NCBI GenBank assembly: GCA_050732935.1
Contig: JBOHRW010000103.1
Location: 1-64,000, forward strand
DNA: 64,000 bases
Direction of reading: 5' to 3'
Source of the DNA: DASRVA01 sp050732935
GTDB taxonomy: Bacteria; Gemmatimonadota; Gemmatimonadetes; JACCXV01; JAHWKZ01
The translations under genes and the position numbers were made by a program. The notes below the pieces were generated by a model. The model was not told the origin of the DNA. It did no database searches and saw nothing but the letters and a program-made list of their open reading frames with translations. Shown piece after piece: positions 39,353 through 48,308 of this stretch. The first letter of the stretch is position 1, and every line of letters begins with the position of its first letter.

Positions 39353-42300
39353 TCACGCGCCGTGGCACTTCTTGAACTTCTTGCCGCTTCCGCACGGGCA
39401 GGGATCGTTCCGCCCGACCTTGTCGTGCTCCCGGACGAAGGTCTGCGCCGGCGCCGCTCCAGCTCCACCCCCGACCGGTTGCGGCTGCCGGCCGCCGGCG
39501 GCGACCCCGGTCGTCGCGGCCGGCGCATGGAGCGCCACCTGCTGGCGCTGGATCCGCTCCCGACGACGCCGGTCCTCGGCCGACATGTGACCGGGCTCGA
39601 CGATCTGGATCCGATACAGGACCGAGGCCGCCGTGCCTCGCAGATCGTCCATCATCGAGACGAACATCTCGAAGGCTTCCTTCTTGTACTCGATCAGGGG
39701 GTCGCGCTGCCCCCATGCGCGGTACTGGATGCCGGTCTTGAGCTGGTCGAGCTCGTAGAGGTGATCACGCCACTTCTCATCGATGATGCTCAAAAGGACG
39801 CGCCGGATCACCATCTCCGCCCGCTCGGGCTCCCATTCCTCGACGCGCCGTTCGAACGCGGCTTCGAGCTCCTGCTGCAGCCGGGCGCCGATCTCGTCGG
39901 GGGTCCTGGGCAGGTCCTGCTCCCGGTCCGGGCCGCCGTTCTCCTGCCGGGCTTCGGCCATCCGCTGGAGCCAGTCGAATGGCATGAGGAAGGAGCGCAT
40001 GAGGTCCTCCCGCAGGCCGGTCAGGTCCCAGTCGTCCGGGTAGCCCTCCGCATCGACGTACTGCGCCACCTTGACCTCGACCGCCTCACTGATCAGCTCG
40101 CGGGCCTCCTCGAACACGTCCTCGCGGTCGCCCTCGAGGGCGCGCGCGCGCATGTCGTAGATGACCTCACGCTGCTTGTTCATCACGTCGTCGTACTCGA
40201 GCAACCTCTTGCGGATCTCGAAGTTGTTGAGCTCGACCTTCTTCTGGGCGCGCTCGATCGAACGGGTCACGAGCGAATGGGTGATGACCTCGCCTTCCTC
40301 GGCTCCGAGCTTGTCCATGACCGTGGCGATGCGCTCGGATCCGAAGAGGCGCATGAGATCGTCTTCCAGCGACAGAAAGAACCGCGACGAGCCCGGATCC
40401 CCCTGACGTCCGGCGCGACCGCGGAGCTGGCGGTCGATCCGGCGTGACTCGTGGCGCTCGGTCCCGACGATGTGCAGGCCCCAGGGCATGTCCTCACTCG
40501 TCAGCCGGTCCACGTCGTCCAACGACCAATCCTCGGGGATCTCGTCCTCGCTCACCTCCGGCCACTCCCGTGGGACAAGACCCGGCCCCAGCTTGATGTC
40601 CGTGCCGCGACCGGCCATGTTGGTCGCGATCGTGATGGCACCGGGCTGTCCGGCCCGGGCTACGATCTCGGCCTCGCGCTGGTGATGCTTGGCGTTCAGC
40701 ACGCTATGGGGCAGGTTCCGCCGCTTGAGCAGCCGCGAGAGCGTCTCCGACACCTCTACCGATGTCGTCCCGACCAGCACGGGGCGCTTGCGGGAATGCT
40801 GGCGCTCGATTTCCTCGATCACCGCGTTGTACTTCTCGCGCCGCGTCCGGTACACGACATCGTCGGAATCCTCGCGACGGACTGGCTCGTTGGTCGGGAT
40901 GACGACCACGTCCATCCCGTAGATCTGGAAGAACTCGTTCTCCTCCGTTTCGGCGGTGCCGGTCATTCCCGCCAGCTTGTCGTAGAGCCGGTAATAGTTC
41001 TGGATCGTGATGGTGGCGAAGGTCTGGGTCTCGCCTTCGATCTTGACGCCTTCCTTGGCCTCGATGGCCTGATGCATGCCCTCCGAGTAGCGTCGCCCCG
41101 GCATGAGACGACCGGTGAACTGGTCGACGATCATGACCTTGCCGTCCTGCACGACGTACTCCACGTCCTTCTCGTAGAGCGCGTACGCCTTCAGGAGCTG
41201 GGCGATGTTGTGGATCGTCTCGCTCTTCTCGGCATACTCGCGCTCGAGCGCCGTCCGCCGCTCCGTTCTCTCGCTCTCGTCGAGGTCGGGCTGTTCGTCG
41301 ATCTCGTGAAGGAGCTGGGAAAGATCGGGGACCACGAACAGCTCGGGATCGTTCGGGGCGATCTTCTCGCGACCCCGGTCGGTGAGATGGGCGTCGTGAC
41401 CCTTCTCGTCCATCGCGAAGAGGAGCGCCTCGTCCAGCTCGTGCGCCCGCTTCTCCCTCATGAAGTCGGCCTCGATCTTCTGGACGAGCTTCTTGACCCC
41501 GGTCTCGTTCAGCAGCTTCATGAGCCGCTTGTTCTTGGGCATCCCCCGGCGTGCCTGGAACAGCTTGATTCCCGCCTCGTAGTCGCCGTCCTGCTCGCCT
41601 TCGGCCTCGATGACATCCTCCGCCTCGGCCACGAGCTGGTTGACGATCCGCGTCTGCTCCCGGACCAGCCGCTCCACGAGCGGCTTGAGCTCGCCGAACT
41701 TGCCGGAGGTATCGTGCTGGGTGGGGCCCGAGATGATGAGCGGCGTCCGGGCTTCGTCGATCAGCACCGAGTCGACCTCGTCGATGATCGCGTAGTGATG
41801 TCCCCGCTGGACGCGGTTTTGCCGGTCGACGGCCATGTTGTCACGGAGATAGTCGAAGCCGAACTCGTTGTTCGTCCCGTAGGTGACGTCGCAGCCATAG
41901 GCCTCACGACGCCGCTCGGGCGGCATGTCGTTCTGGATCACCCCTACGGTCAGGCCCAGCCAGCGCAGGATCTCCCCCACCCATTCGGAGTCGCGGCGGG
42001 CCAGATAGTCGTTCACGGTGACGAGGTGAGTGCCCTTTCCCCCCAGGGCGTTCAGATAGAGGGGCATGACCGCAACCAGCGTCTTCCCCTCGCCGGTGGC
42101 CATCTCGGCGATCTTCCCCTCGTGGAGGACGATGCCGCCGAAGAGCTGGACGTCGAACGGCACCATGTCCCAGGTGAAGGCCTGATCGGTGACCGGCCAC
42201 TCGCGGCCCAGGTTCCGGCGGCACGCTTCCTTGACCACCGCAAAGGCCTCCGGCAGGAGATCGTCCAGGCTCTCGCCACCTGCGAGCCGCTCCCGAAACT

Positions 42301-42448
42301 CCGTCGTCCTGGCCTGGATCTCCTCGTCCGAGAGGGGCTCGAGGGAGCCGGCGATCTCGTTGATGTGCTCGACGACCGGCCACAGTCGCTTACGCTCGCG
42401 CCTGTGCTTGTCGCCCACGAACAATTTCAGAATCGGTTCCAGCACCAC
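39353..42448 (-). CDS. secA: Preprotein translocase ATPase SecA
   Basis: Motor that drives proteins through SecYEG. It has 1031 residues from the GTG at 42448, with GAGG upstream. It contains Walker A EMATGEGKTLVAV, the DEAD-like DEVDSVLIDEARTP, the preprotein cross-linking domain, the second nucleotide-binding fold (TNMAGRGTDIKLGPG, LRGRAGRQGDPGSSRFFLS), the helical wing and scaffold, and a C-terminal zinc-binding SEC-C motif CPCGSGKKFKKCHG, which can bind SecB or ribosomes. It has its own promoter and a leader of about 115 bases. Confidence 0.97.
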   Translation of the reverse strand: MVLEPILKLFVGDKHRRERKRLWPVVEHINEIAGSLEPLSDEEIQARTTEFRERLAGGESLDDLLPEAFAVVKEACRRNLGREWPVTDQAFTWDMVPFDVQLFGGIVLHEGKIAEMATGEGKTLVAVMPLYLNALGGKGTHLVTVNDYLARRDSEWVGEILRWLGLTVGVIQNDMPPERRREAYGCDVTYGTNNEFGFDYLRDNMAVDRQNRVQRGHHYAIIDEVDSVLIDEARTPLIISGPTQHDTSGKFGELKPLVERLVREQTRIVNQLVAEAEDVIEAEGEQDGDYEAGIKLFQARRGMPKNKRLMKLLNETGVKKLVQKIEADFMREKRAHELDEALLFAMDEKGHDAHLTDRGREKIAPNDPELFVVPDLSQLLHEIDEQPDLDESERTERRTALEREYAEKSETIHNIAQLLKAYALYEKDVEYVVQDGKVMIVDQFTGRLMPGRRYSEGMHQAIEAKEGVKIEGETQTFATITIQNYYRLYDKLAGMTGTAETEENEFFQIYGMDVVVIPTNEPVRREDSDDVVYRTRREKYNAVIEEIERQHSRKRPVLVGTTSVEVSETLSRLLKRRNLPHSVLNAKHHQREAEIVARAGQPGAITIATNMAGRGTDIKLGPGLVPREWPEVSEDEIPEDWSLDDVDRLTSEDMPWGLHIVGTERHESRRIDRQLRGRAGRQGDPGSSRFFLSLEDDLMRLFGSERIATVMDKLGAEEGEVITHSLVTRSIERAQKKVELNNFEIRKRLLEYDDVMNKQREVIYDMRARALEGDREDVFEEARELISEAVEVKVAQYVDAEGYPDDWDLTGLREDLMRSFLMPFDWLQRMAEARQENGGPDREQDLPRTPDEIGARLQQELEAAFERRVEEWEPERAEMVIRRVLLSIIDEKWRDHLYELDQLKTGIQYRAWGQRDPLIEYKKEAFEMFVSMMDDLRGTAASVLYRIQIVEPGHMSAEDRRRRERIQRQQVALHAPAATTGVAAGGRQPQPVGGGAGAAPAQTFVREHDKVGRNDPCPCGSGKKFKKCHGA

Positions 42449-42568
42449 GTTCTTGCCTCGTTAGCCGATGCAGCGCTCTCCAAGGAGCACGTCCGGTCGC
42501 GAGCAGGCGACCCGCGGGGGCGGGATTCGACCGGAGGTTACGGGCGGGTATTGCCAGTAGAGGACTTC

Positions 42569-42597
42569 AATTTAGCGCCCTTTGCGCTTCGAATCAA
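42569..42597 (-). promoter_or_regulatory. Predicted secA promoter
   Basis: Minus strand -35 TTGATT (42597-42592), spacer of exactly 17 bases, -10 TAAATT (42574-42569). The start of transcription is expected near 42562, giving a GC-rich leader of about 115 bases before the GTG of secA. It lies in the 171-base gap after nadD. Confidence 0.7.
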
Positions 42598-42619
42598 CGC
42601 CCTCCGGCCCGGTGTAGTG

Positions 42620-43270
42620 TCAACTCGACCCGCCGCCCGAGTGTACGCTGGCCGCAGGCTTTTCTCCGTACAGCCCGCGCTCCGCGATGTAAGCCTCCAC
42701 CGCCGGGGGCACCCAGTGCCGAATCGTGCGGCCCTCGGCGATTCGCCGACGAATGGTCGTGGAGGAGATCTCGAGAGTCGGCACGGGGACCCACCTGAGC
42801 CCGTGGGGGAGCGGCGTGTCCAGCACCTCCTCCGCGGTTCCGTCGACCTCGCGCGTCACGACCACGATCTCCGCCAGCTCGGGGAGCGCCTCCACGGCAT
42901 GCCATTCGCGGAGCTCGGGCAGATTGTCCTGCCCCAGGATCAGATGCCACGCGGTTTCGGGCTCACGACTCCGGAGCTCCCGCAAGGTGTCCACCGTGTA
43001 GGAGACACCGCCGCGCTCGATCTCCAGCCGGTCCGCCACGAGACAGGGATCGCCGGCCACGGCCAGCTCGGTCATGGTCGCCCGGTCGCGGGGGCTCGCT
43101 TGGGACTCGCCCTTGAAGGCGTGGCGGTAAGTGGGCACCAGGACGACCTGGTCCAGGGCCAGCTCTTCACGCACGATGTGGGCCACGATCAGGTGAGCGA
43201 CGTGCGGCGGGTTGAACGTCCCGCCCATGAGCCCCTTCCTGAGGGAGACGCCCTCCCCCGGCACGCTCAC
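42620..43270 (-). CDS. nadD: Nicotinate-nucleotide adenylyltransferase
   Basis: Adenylates nicotinate mononucleotide in NAD synthesis. It has 216 residues with the nucleotidyltransferase motifs LMGGTFNPPHVAHL and EISSTTIRRRI. The GTG at 43270 overlaps the bamD stop as GTGA; the first ten residues could be dropped if translation starts later. It is the last gene of the hldE-to-nadD set. Confidence 0.93.
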   Translation of the reverse strand: MSVPGEGVSLRKGLMGGTFNPPHVAHLIVAHIVREELALDQVVLVPTYRHAFKGESQASPRDRATMTELAVAGDPCLVADRLEIERGGVSYTVDTLRELRSREPETAWHLILGQDNLPELREWHAVEALPELAEIVVVTREVDGTAEEVLDTPLPHGLRWVPVPTLEISSTTIRRRIAEGRTIRHWVPPAVEAYIAERGLYGEKPAASVHSGGGSS

Positions 43271-44058
43271 GGATCCGGCGCCGAGCCGGCCGCCCGTTCA
43301 GCCGGCATCACCGGCAGGCATCGATCCGGCAGCTCGTCCGCGGCTTCGCGCCTGGCCGCGCTCTCGGGGAAGCTCTCGCCCAGCCGGGAAAAGACGTCCG
43401 CCGCACGATCGCCGAGCCCCTGCTGACAATAGGTTTGGGCCAGAAGCGCGTACGCGGCCGCGAGCCAGTCCGTGTCGGAGTATGCGGAGATGAGATCGGT
43501 CAGGTAGATCTCCGCCGCCTCGTAGTCCTCGTGATCGAAGTAGAACTCGGCGTTCAGGTAGACCTTCTCGGCCAGCTTGTTGCGAAGCTCCCGCACACGC
43601 TGGCGTGCCTCCTCTGCGAACTCGCTGCCGGGATACTCGACGACGACCCGATCGTAGACGTTGATGGCCCGCTCGGTGTCACGCTGATCCAGCTCAGGGC
43701 GAAGGCTCATCTCCTGGTAAGCACGTCCCGCCTGATAGATCGCCTCCGCGGCCCGCTCCGCGTTGGGAAAGTCCCGCTGGAAATTCAGGAACTCCTGCGC
43801 TGCGGTCGCCCAGTCCTCCATGCGCTGGTACGACTCCGCCGCCATCCAGCGCGCGTCGGGCACACGCGGATCCTGGGGGTAGTTGAACACGAAAGCCTGG
43901 AAGGCTGTCACCGCCTGCGCATAGTCCCCGTTCTCGAAAAGCTCCGTGGCTCGCTCGTACTGATCGTCGGCGTGGAGCACCGTCGTCTCGGTGGTCGACG
44001 CGCATCCCCCCACGGTCAGAGCCGCCAGCAAGCCCAGCAGCGGCAGAGCGTATCTCAC
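43267..44058 (-). CDS. bamD: Outer-membrane assembly lipoprotein BamD
   Basis: Essential lipoprotein of the BAM complex. It has 263 residues: a signal peptide with lipobox VGGC (Cys19) and tandem TPR units (YERATELFENGDYAQAVTAF, AAESYQRMEDWATAAQEF, and later repeats to about 225). The C-terminal 30 residues are Ala/Pro-rich. It overlaps the next TPR lipoprotein gene and nadD by four bases each. Confidence 0.9.
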   Translation of the reverse strand: MRYALPLLGLLAALTVGGCASTTETTVLHADDQYERATELFENGDYAQAVTAFQAFVFNYPQDPRVPDARWMAAESYQRMEDWATAAQEFLNFQRDFPNAERAAEAIYQAGRAYQEMSLRPELDQRDTERAINVYDRVVVEYPGSEFAEEARQRVRELRNKLAEKVYLNAEFYFDHEDYEAAEIYLTDLISAYSDTDWLAAAYALLAQTYCQQGLGDRAADVFSRLGESFPESAARREAADELPDRCLPVMPAERAAGSAPDP

Positions 44059-45035
44059 GGAAATCGCCGAGAGCTCGCGGAGTCCGGACTCTGCGGGGGC
44101 TCCCCGCCCCCGGCGCCCTCGAGCGCGAAACCGAACTCGAGCTGCTTGAGGCGCCGGAAGGCCTCCATGGCTGCCGATGTTTCCCGCTCGCCCTCGGCCT
44201 CGATCACGCGACTGTAGTACTCCATGGCGGCCTCGCGATCCCCCGTGCGCTCCTCGAGCCGGGCCATCATCAGCAAAGCCTCGGGAACGAGGTTCGGGGG
44301 CTCGCCCGAGCGCAGAACGGTCTGCAGGTATTCGGAAGCCGCCTCGTAGTCCTCGTTGGCGAGGGCCCGCTCAGCCATCCGATAGGAGCACGAGCCCAGC
44401 CGGTACCGGATCTCCTCCTCGTCGGCGCGATCGCCTTGGGTCATCTCCAGGAATCGACCCAGATACTCGATGGCAGCCGGGCAATCCCGCCGCTGCTCGT
44501 AGGCGTCGGCCAGACGGGCGTACACACCGGGACCGGCCTCCTCCGGTATGCGCGCCAGCCCGGAAAGATACGCGGTGATCGCCGCCTCGTAGTCGGGCCG
44601 CCCGAAGGCCGCGTCCCCGAGTGCGTAGTACAGCGAGCCCAGGCTGGCCGCGCTATCCCGAGCCTGGATTCCGTCGATCGCACGAAGCATGGCGAAGGTG
44701 TCGCCCTGGGCCGACCAGCGGCGGGCATGGAGATAGTACAGGGCGCGGACCCGGCCGGCGTAATCGGGATCGCGCTGAATCAGGCCGTCGAACATCCGCT
44801 CTGCGGTGTTGAAATCCTTCGAAAGCAGCGCCAGCTCAGCAGCCTTGAGCCGGAGCTCGGAGGAGGCGTCCTCCCCCGCCGCCTCGAGGGAAATCCCGTA
44901 CTCGACCGCCGCATCGGCGTACTGACCACTCGCGCTGTAGCGATCTCCCCGCCCCTCCGAGGCTCCGCCTTCGGCCTCGCAGCCCAACGTCGTCGCCAGG
45001 ATGGCCGCCGCCAGAAACCGCAGTTCAACCGGCAT
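44055..45035 (-). CDS. TPR-repeat lipoprotein
   Basis: A 326-residue predicted lipoprotein (lipobox LGC, Cys19) built of TPR-like repeats, for example YSASGQYADAAVEYGISLEA, DYEAAITAYLSGLARIPEEA and DREAAMEYYSRVIEAEGERE. It directly precedes bamD with a four-base overlap, so it may work in outer-membrane or envelope assembly. That is inferred from position only. Family not identified beyond TPR. Confidence 0.78.
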   Translation of the reverse strand: MPVELRFLAAAILATTLGCEAEGGASEGRGDRYSASGQYADAAVEYGISLEAAGEDASSELRLKAAELALLSKDFNTAERMFDGLIQRDPDYAGRVRALYYLHARRWSAQGDTFAMLRAIDGIQARDSAASLGSLYYALGDAAFGRPDYEAAITAYLSGLARIPEEAGPGVYARLADAYEQRRDCPAAIEYLGRFLEMTQGDRADEEEIRYRLGSCSYRMAERALANEDYEAASEYLQTVLRSGEPPNLVPEALLMMARLEERTGDREAAMEYYSRVIEAEGERETSAAMEAFRRLKQLEFGFALEGAGGGEPPQSPDSASSRRFP

Positions 45036-45747
45036 CCGCGTCTCCTCGTCCCCGTCGGGCCGCCCGCAGGAAGGGATTCATCTCCGGATCGTTGTACATC
45101 TTGAACTGCCGATATCGCCGAAACCGACGTCGCCCGGCCAGAAGGTCACGCTGGAGCGAGGCCAGGCATTCGGCCAGGTCGGCTCGCTGCTCCTCGAGAG
45201 CGAAGGTTCGCTCACGGCAGCGCGCGCGGTGGTCGGGGTCCGCATCGGGTCGCGTAGCCTCCTCGTGCATGTGATAGATCTTGAGAGCGAGCACGGATAG
45301 CCGGTCGACGATCGCCCCCGGCGTCTCGGAGTGCAGCGGGACGTCGGCGCCGGCTAGCCCGCGCCGCTCCAGATCGGCCAGCAGCTGCTCGTCGATCCTT
45401 TCCACGAGGTCGTTCCGCTGCTGGTTTAGGTCATCGATGCGGCGCTTGGTTTCGGCGATAAGGCGATCCGGCGCGTCCTGACGTCGTGCCCGATCTTCCT
45501 CGTGCCAGAGCCGGATGTTCACCAGATGCTCTTCGCCGATCGTCTGCTCCAGGCCTCGAATCGGCGAGACCTCGTCCTCCCCCAGCGTGCGCTCGCCCTC
45601 CTCCGGGCTCGCGTGCCAGTCACGGATGCCCTCGTCGTGCCAGGACAGCAGCCGTGTTACGGCAAGCGGATCATCGCCGCTGGCCGCGGTATCTTCTACC
45701 CCGGTCGGCGCTACGCGTTGCACGTCCCCGGCCTCTTCCCGCCTCAC
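45025..45747 (-). CDS. DUF4254 family protein
   Basis: About 240 residues, mostly alpha-helical and charged, with the family block TIGEEHLVNIRLWHEEDRAR and LSVLALKIYHMHEEATR. DUF4254 genes often sit with glycosyltransferase or sugar-precursor genes, but the function is unknown. The start is uncertain: GTG at 45747 gives a four-base GTGA overlap with gmd, as at other junctions here, while GTG at 45723 has a better AAGAGG site. It overlaps the TPR gene by 11 bases. Confidence 0.75.
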   Translation of the reverse strand: MRREEAGDVQRVAPTGVEDTAASGDDPLAVTRLLSWHDEGIRDWHASPEEGERTLGEDEVSPIRGLEQTIGEEHLVNIRLWHEEDRARRQDAPDRLIAETKRRIDDLNQQRNDLVERIDEQLLADLERRGLAGADVPLHSETPGAIVDRLSVLALKIYHMHEEATRPDADPDHRARCRERTFALEEQRADLAECLASLQRDLLAGRRRFRRYRQFKMYNDPEMNPFLRAARRGRGDADAG

Positions 45748-46733
45748 GATTCCGCCCGTTCGGCGGCGCACTCGGACTCGCGGAGGCGCTCGAGATCGGC
45801 ATCCACCATTATCCGGATCAGCTGGTGGAAATCCACGGTCGGGGCCCACCCCAGGTCCGCCCGCGCCCGGCTCGCATCGGCCCTCAGGTGATCCACTTCG
45901 GCGGGCCGGAGCCGGTTCCGATCGACCACCACGTGCTTCCGCCAGTCTAGCCCCACGTGCTGGAAGGCGATCTCGCACACATCGCGGACCGAATGCGTGA
46001 TACCCGTGCCGACCACGTAGTCCCTCGGCTCCTCGGCTTGGAGCATGTTCCACATCGCCACTACGTAGTCACCCGCGTAGCCCCAGTCGCGCTCGGCGTC
46101 CAGATTGCCCATCGGCAGCTGGTCGCTCAGCCCGAGGGCGATTCGCGCGACCCCATGGCTGACATGACGGGTCACGAACTCGAGGCCACGGCGGGGGGAC
46201 TCGTGGTTGAAGAGGATCCCGCTCACCGCGAACAGATCGTACGACTCGCGGTAATTAACGGTGATGAAGTGGCCGTAGACCTTGGCCACGCCGTATGGGC
46301 TCCGGGGATGAAACGGTGTCGACTCGTTCTGGGGCGAGCGCCTGACCTTCCCGAACATCTCGCTGGACGAAGCCTGGTAGAAACGAACCCCCGGGTCCAC
46401 CTGCCGGATCGCCTCGAGCACCCGCGTCACGCCGAGGGCCGTGTACTCGCCTGTCAGGAACGGCTGGGACCATGATGTAGGAACGAAGGACTGCGCCGCG
46501 AGGTTGTAGATCTCCTGGGGGCGGACATCCGCGAAAACGTTGATGAGGGAGAGCTGGTCCAGCAGGTCGGCCTGATGCAGCGTGATCCGCTCCTTGATGT
46601 GCGAGATCCTCTCGTACTTCTCCGTGGAAGACCGTCGCACCATGCCGTGGACCTCGTAGTCCTGCTCGAGCAGGAGCTCCGCCAGATACGATCCGTCTTG
46701 GCCGGTGATGCCGGTGATAAGGGCGCGTTTCAA
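45744..46733 (-). CDS. gmd: GDP-mannose 4,6-dehydratase
   Basis: Short-chain dehydrogenase/reductase that makes GDP-4-keto-6-deoxy-mannose, precursor of GDP-fucose, rhamnose or related sugars. It has 329 residues with ALITGITGQDGSYLAELLL, AAQSFVPTSWSQPFLTG, the catalytic YGVAKVYGH (YxxxK) and NHESPRRGLEFVTR. No GDP-fucose synthase or GDP-rhamnose reductase gene is in the window, so the final sugar is unknown. It overlaps udk by four bases. Confidence 0.92.
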   Translation of the reverse strand: MKRALITGITGQDGSYLAELLLEQDYEVHGMVRRSSTEKYERISHIKERITLHQADLLDQLSLINVFADVRPQEIYNLAAQSFVPTSWSQPFLTGEYTALGVTRVLEAIRQVDPGVRFYQASSSEMFGKVRRSPQNESTPFHPRSPYGVAKVYGHFITVNYRESYDLFAVSGILFNHESPRRGLEFVTRHVSHGVARIALGLSDQLPMGNLDAERDWGYAGDYVVAMWNMLQAEEPRDYVVGTGITHSVRDVCEIAFQHVGLDWRKHVVVDRNRLRPAEVDHLRADASRARADLGWAPTVDFHQLIRIMVDADLERLRESECAAERAES

Positions 46734-47359
46734 CGATCGCCCTCCTGAACCAGCAGCCCTCGGACGCGACTGGCGATCATGTCGATCGCGATTTCGTTCT
46801 CCCCTCCTTCGGGGATGATCACGTCGGCGAACCGCTTGGACGGCTCTACGAACTCGTCGTGCATGGGGCGAACGGTGCGAAGATACTGCTCACCCACCGA
46901 CTCGAAGGTCCTGCCCCGCTCGCGTATATCGCGATGAATCCGGCGCAGCAGACGGATGTCGGGCGGGGTGTCCACATAGATCTTCACGTCGAGAAGATCT
47001 CGCACGTCCGGATAATGAAACAGCAGAATGCCCTCCGCGAGGATCACGTCTCGCGGCTCGATGCGGGCCGTCTCGGCCGTACGCACGTGCCGCGAGAAGT
47101 CGTACACCGGCCGCCCCACCGGCCGGCCCTCCTTCAGGGCCCGCAAGTGGGCCGTGAACAGCTCGTTCTCGATCGAGTTCGGGTGATCGAAGTTCCGGGT
47201 CGCCCGCTGCGCCGGGGCCAGCTCCGCCAGGTCCCGGTAATAGGCGTCCTGCTGGAGAACGGTGATCGAGTCCAGTGCCAGACGACGGAGCAGGTTACGG
47301 GCGACGGTCGTCTTCCCGGAGCCCGTGCCGCCCGCCAGGCCGATCACGAACCGGGGCAC
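46730..47359 (-). CDS. udk: Uridine kinase
   Basis: Phosphorylates uridine and cytidine in pyrimidine salvage. It has 209 residues with Walker A GLAGGTGSGKTTVAR, QQDAYYRDL, NFDHPNSIEN and YVDTPPDIRLLRRIHRD. Its place among nucleotide-sugar genes may simply supply UTP for UDP-sugars, which is an inference. Confidence 0.93.
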   Translation of the reverse strand: MPRFVIGLAGGTGSGKTTVARNLLRRLALDSITVLQQDAYYRDLAELAPAQRATRNFDHPNSIENELFTAHLRALKEGRPVGRPVYDFSRHVRTAETARIEPRDVILAEGILLFHYPDVRDLLDVKIYVDTPPDIRLLRRIHRDIRERGRTFESVGEQYLRTVRPMHDEFVEPSKRFADVIIPEGGENEIAIDMIASRVRGLLVQEGDR

Positions 47360-47372
47360 GATGACCCGCCGA

Positions 47373-48308
47373 TCAGGCTCCGTTCAGGCTTCGATAGTAA
47401 TCGATCGTCCGCCGCAGCCCCTCCTCCAGGTCGACTCGCGGCTCCCACTCGAGAAGCTCGCGTGCCAGCGTGATGTCCGGACGACGGACCCGGGGATCGT
47501 CTTCGGGGAGCGGGCGATAGACGACACGGCTCCGGCTCTCCGTCATCTCGATGATCTTGTCGGCCAGCTCACCCACCTCCAGCTCGCCCGGATTGCCCAG
47601 GTTGACGGGGCCGTTGTAGTCCGACCGTAAGAGGCGCAGGATGCCTTCGATGAGGTCGTCCACATAGCAGAACGAGCGTGTCTGGGTGCCATCCCCGAAC
47701 ACCGTGATCGAGTCTCCATCCAGGGCCTGCCGGATAAAGGTCGAGACGACGCGCCCGTCGTGCGGACGCATGCGTGGACCGTACGTGTTGAAGATCCGCG
47801 CAATGCGCACCTCCAGGCCGTACCTCCGGTGGTAGGCCATCGTCAGCGCCTCACCGAAGCGCTTGGCTTCGTCGTAGACGCCGCGCGGTCCGATGGGGTT
47901 CACGTTGCCCTGGTAGGATTCCGGCTGAGGATTGATCTCCGGATCCCCGTACACCTCGGAGGTCGAGGCCAGCAGATAGCGGGCCCGTTGCGCGTGGGCG
48001 ATCTCGAGCGTGCGCTTGGTTCCCATCGATCCGACCTCCATGGTCTCGATGGGGAACTCCAGGTAGTCGATCGGGCTGGCCGGGCTGGCGAAGTTCAGGA
48101 TCGACTCCACCGTACCGTCCAGATCGAGCGACCGGGCGACATCCTGTTCGAGGAACTGGAAGGTCGGTCCCCGCAGGAACTCGATGTTCGCCTTCTGGCC
48201 CGTCAGCAGGTTGTCGACGCCGACGACCTCCTCCCCCTCGGCCAGCAGGCGCTGGCAAAGATGGGACCCCAGGAAACCCGCCGCGCCGGTGACGACGAGC
48301 CGGGTCAT
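47373..48308 (-). CDS. uxs: UDP-glucuronate decarboxylase (UDP-xylose synthase)
   Basis: Extended SDR of 311 residues that turns UDP-glucuronate into UDP-xylose. It has the Rossmann motif VTGAAGFLGSHLCQRLL, NFASPASPIDYLEFPIET, STSEVYGDPEINPQPESY, catalytic YDEAKRFGE and GPRMRPHDGRVVSTFI. The ATG at 48308 overlaps the ugd stop by four bases, and Ugd supplies its substrate. Confidence 0.92.
   Translation of the reverse strand: MTRLVVTGAAGFLGSHLCQRLLAEGEEVVGVDNLLTGQKANIEFLRGPTFQFLEQDVARSLDLDGTVESILNFASPASPIDYLEFPIETMEVGSMGTKRTLEIAHAQRARYLLASTSEVYGDPEINPQPESYQGNVNPIGPRGVYDEAKRFGEALTMAYHRRYGLEVRIARIFNTYGPRMRPHDGRVVSTFIRQALDGDSITVFGDGTQTRSFCYVDDLIEGILRLLRSDYNGPVNLGNPGELEVGELADKIIEMTESRSRVVYRPLPEDDPRVRRPDITLARELLEWEPRVDLEEGLRRTIDYYRSLNGA

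Noticed and set aside
42515..42620. A tmRNA- or tRNA-like string on the plus strand (GGGATTCGACCGG after a G-rich run) in the secA leader
   Set aside because: It recalls the 5' end of tmRNA, but no acceptor stem partner, no tag-coding frame and no TTCGA-containing 3' end could be found before the coding part of nadD. No tRNA cloverleaf closes on either strand.
40451..43426. A 991-codon open frame on the plus strand opposite secA and nadD
   Set aside because: It mirrors the codon bias of secA, nadD and bamD, is rich in Arg, Leu, Val, Asp and Gly in the pattern of antisense frames, and shows no family motif. High GC makes long shadow frames common.
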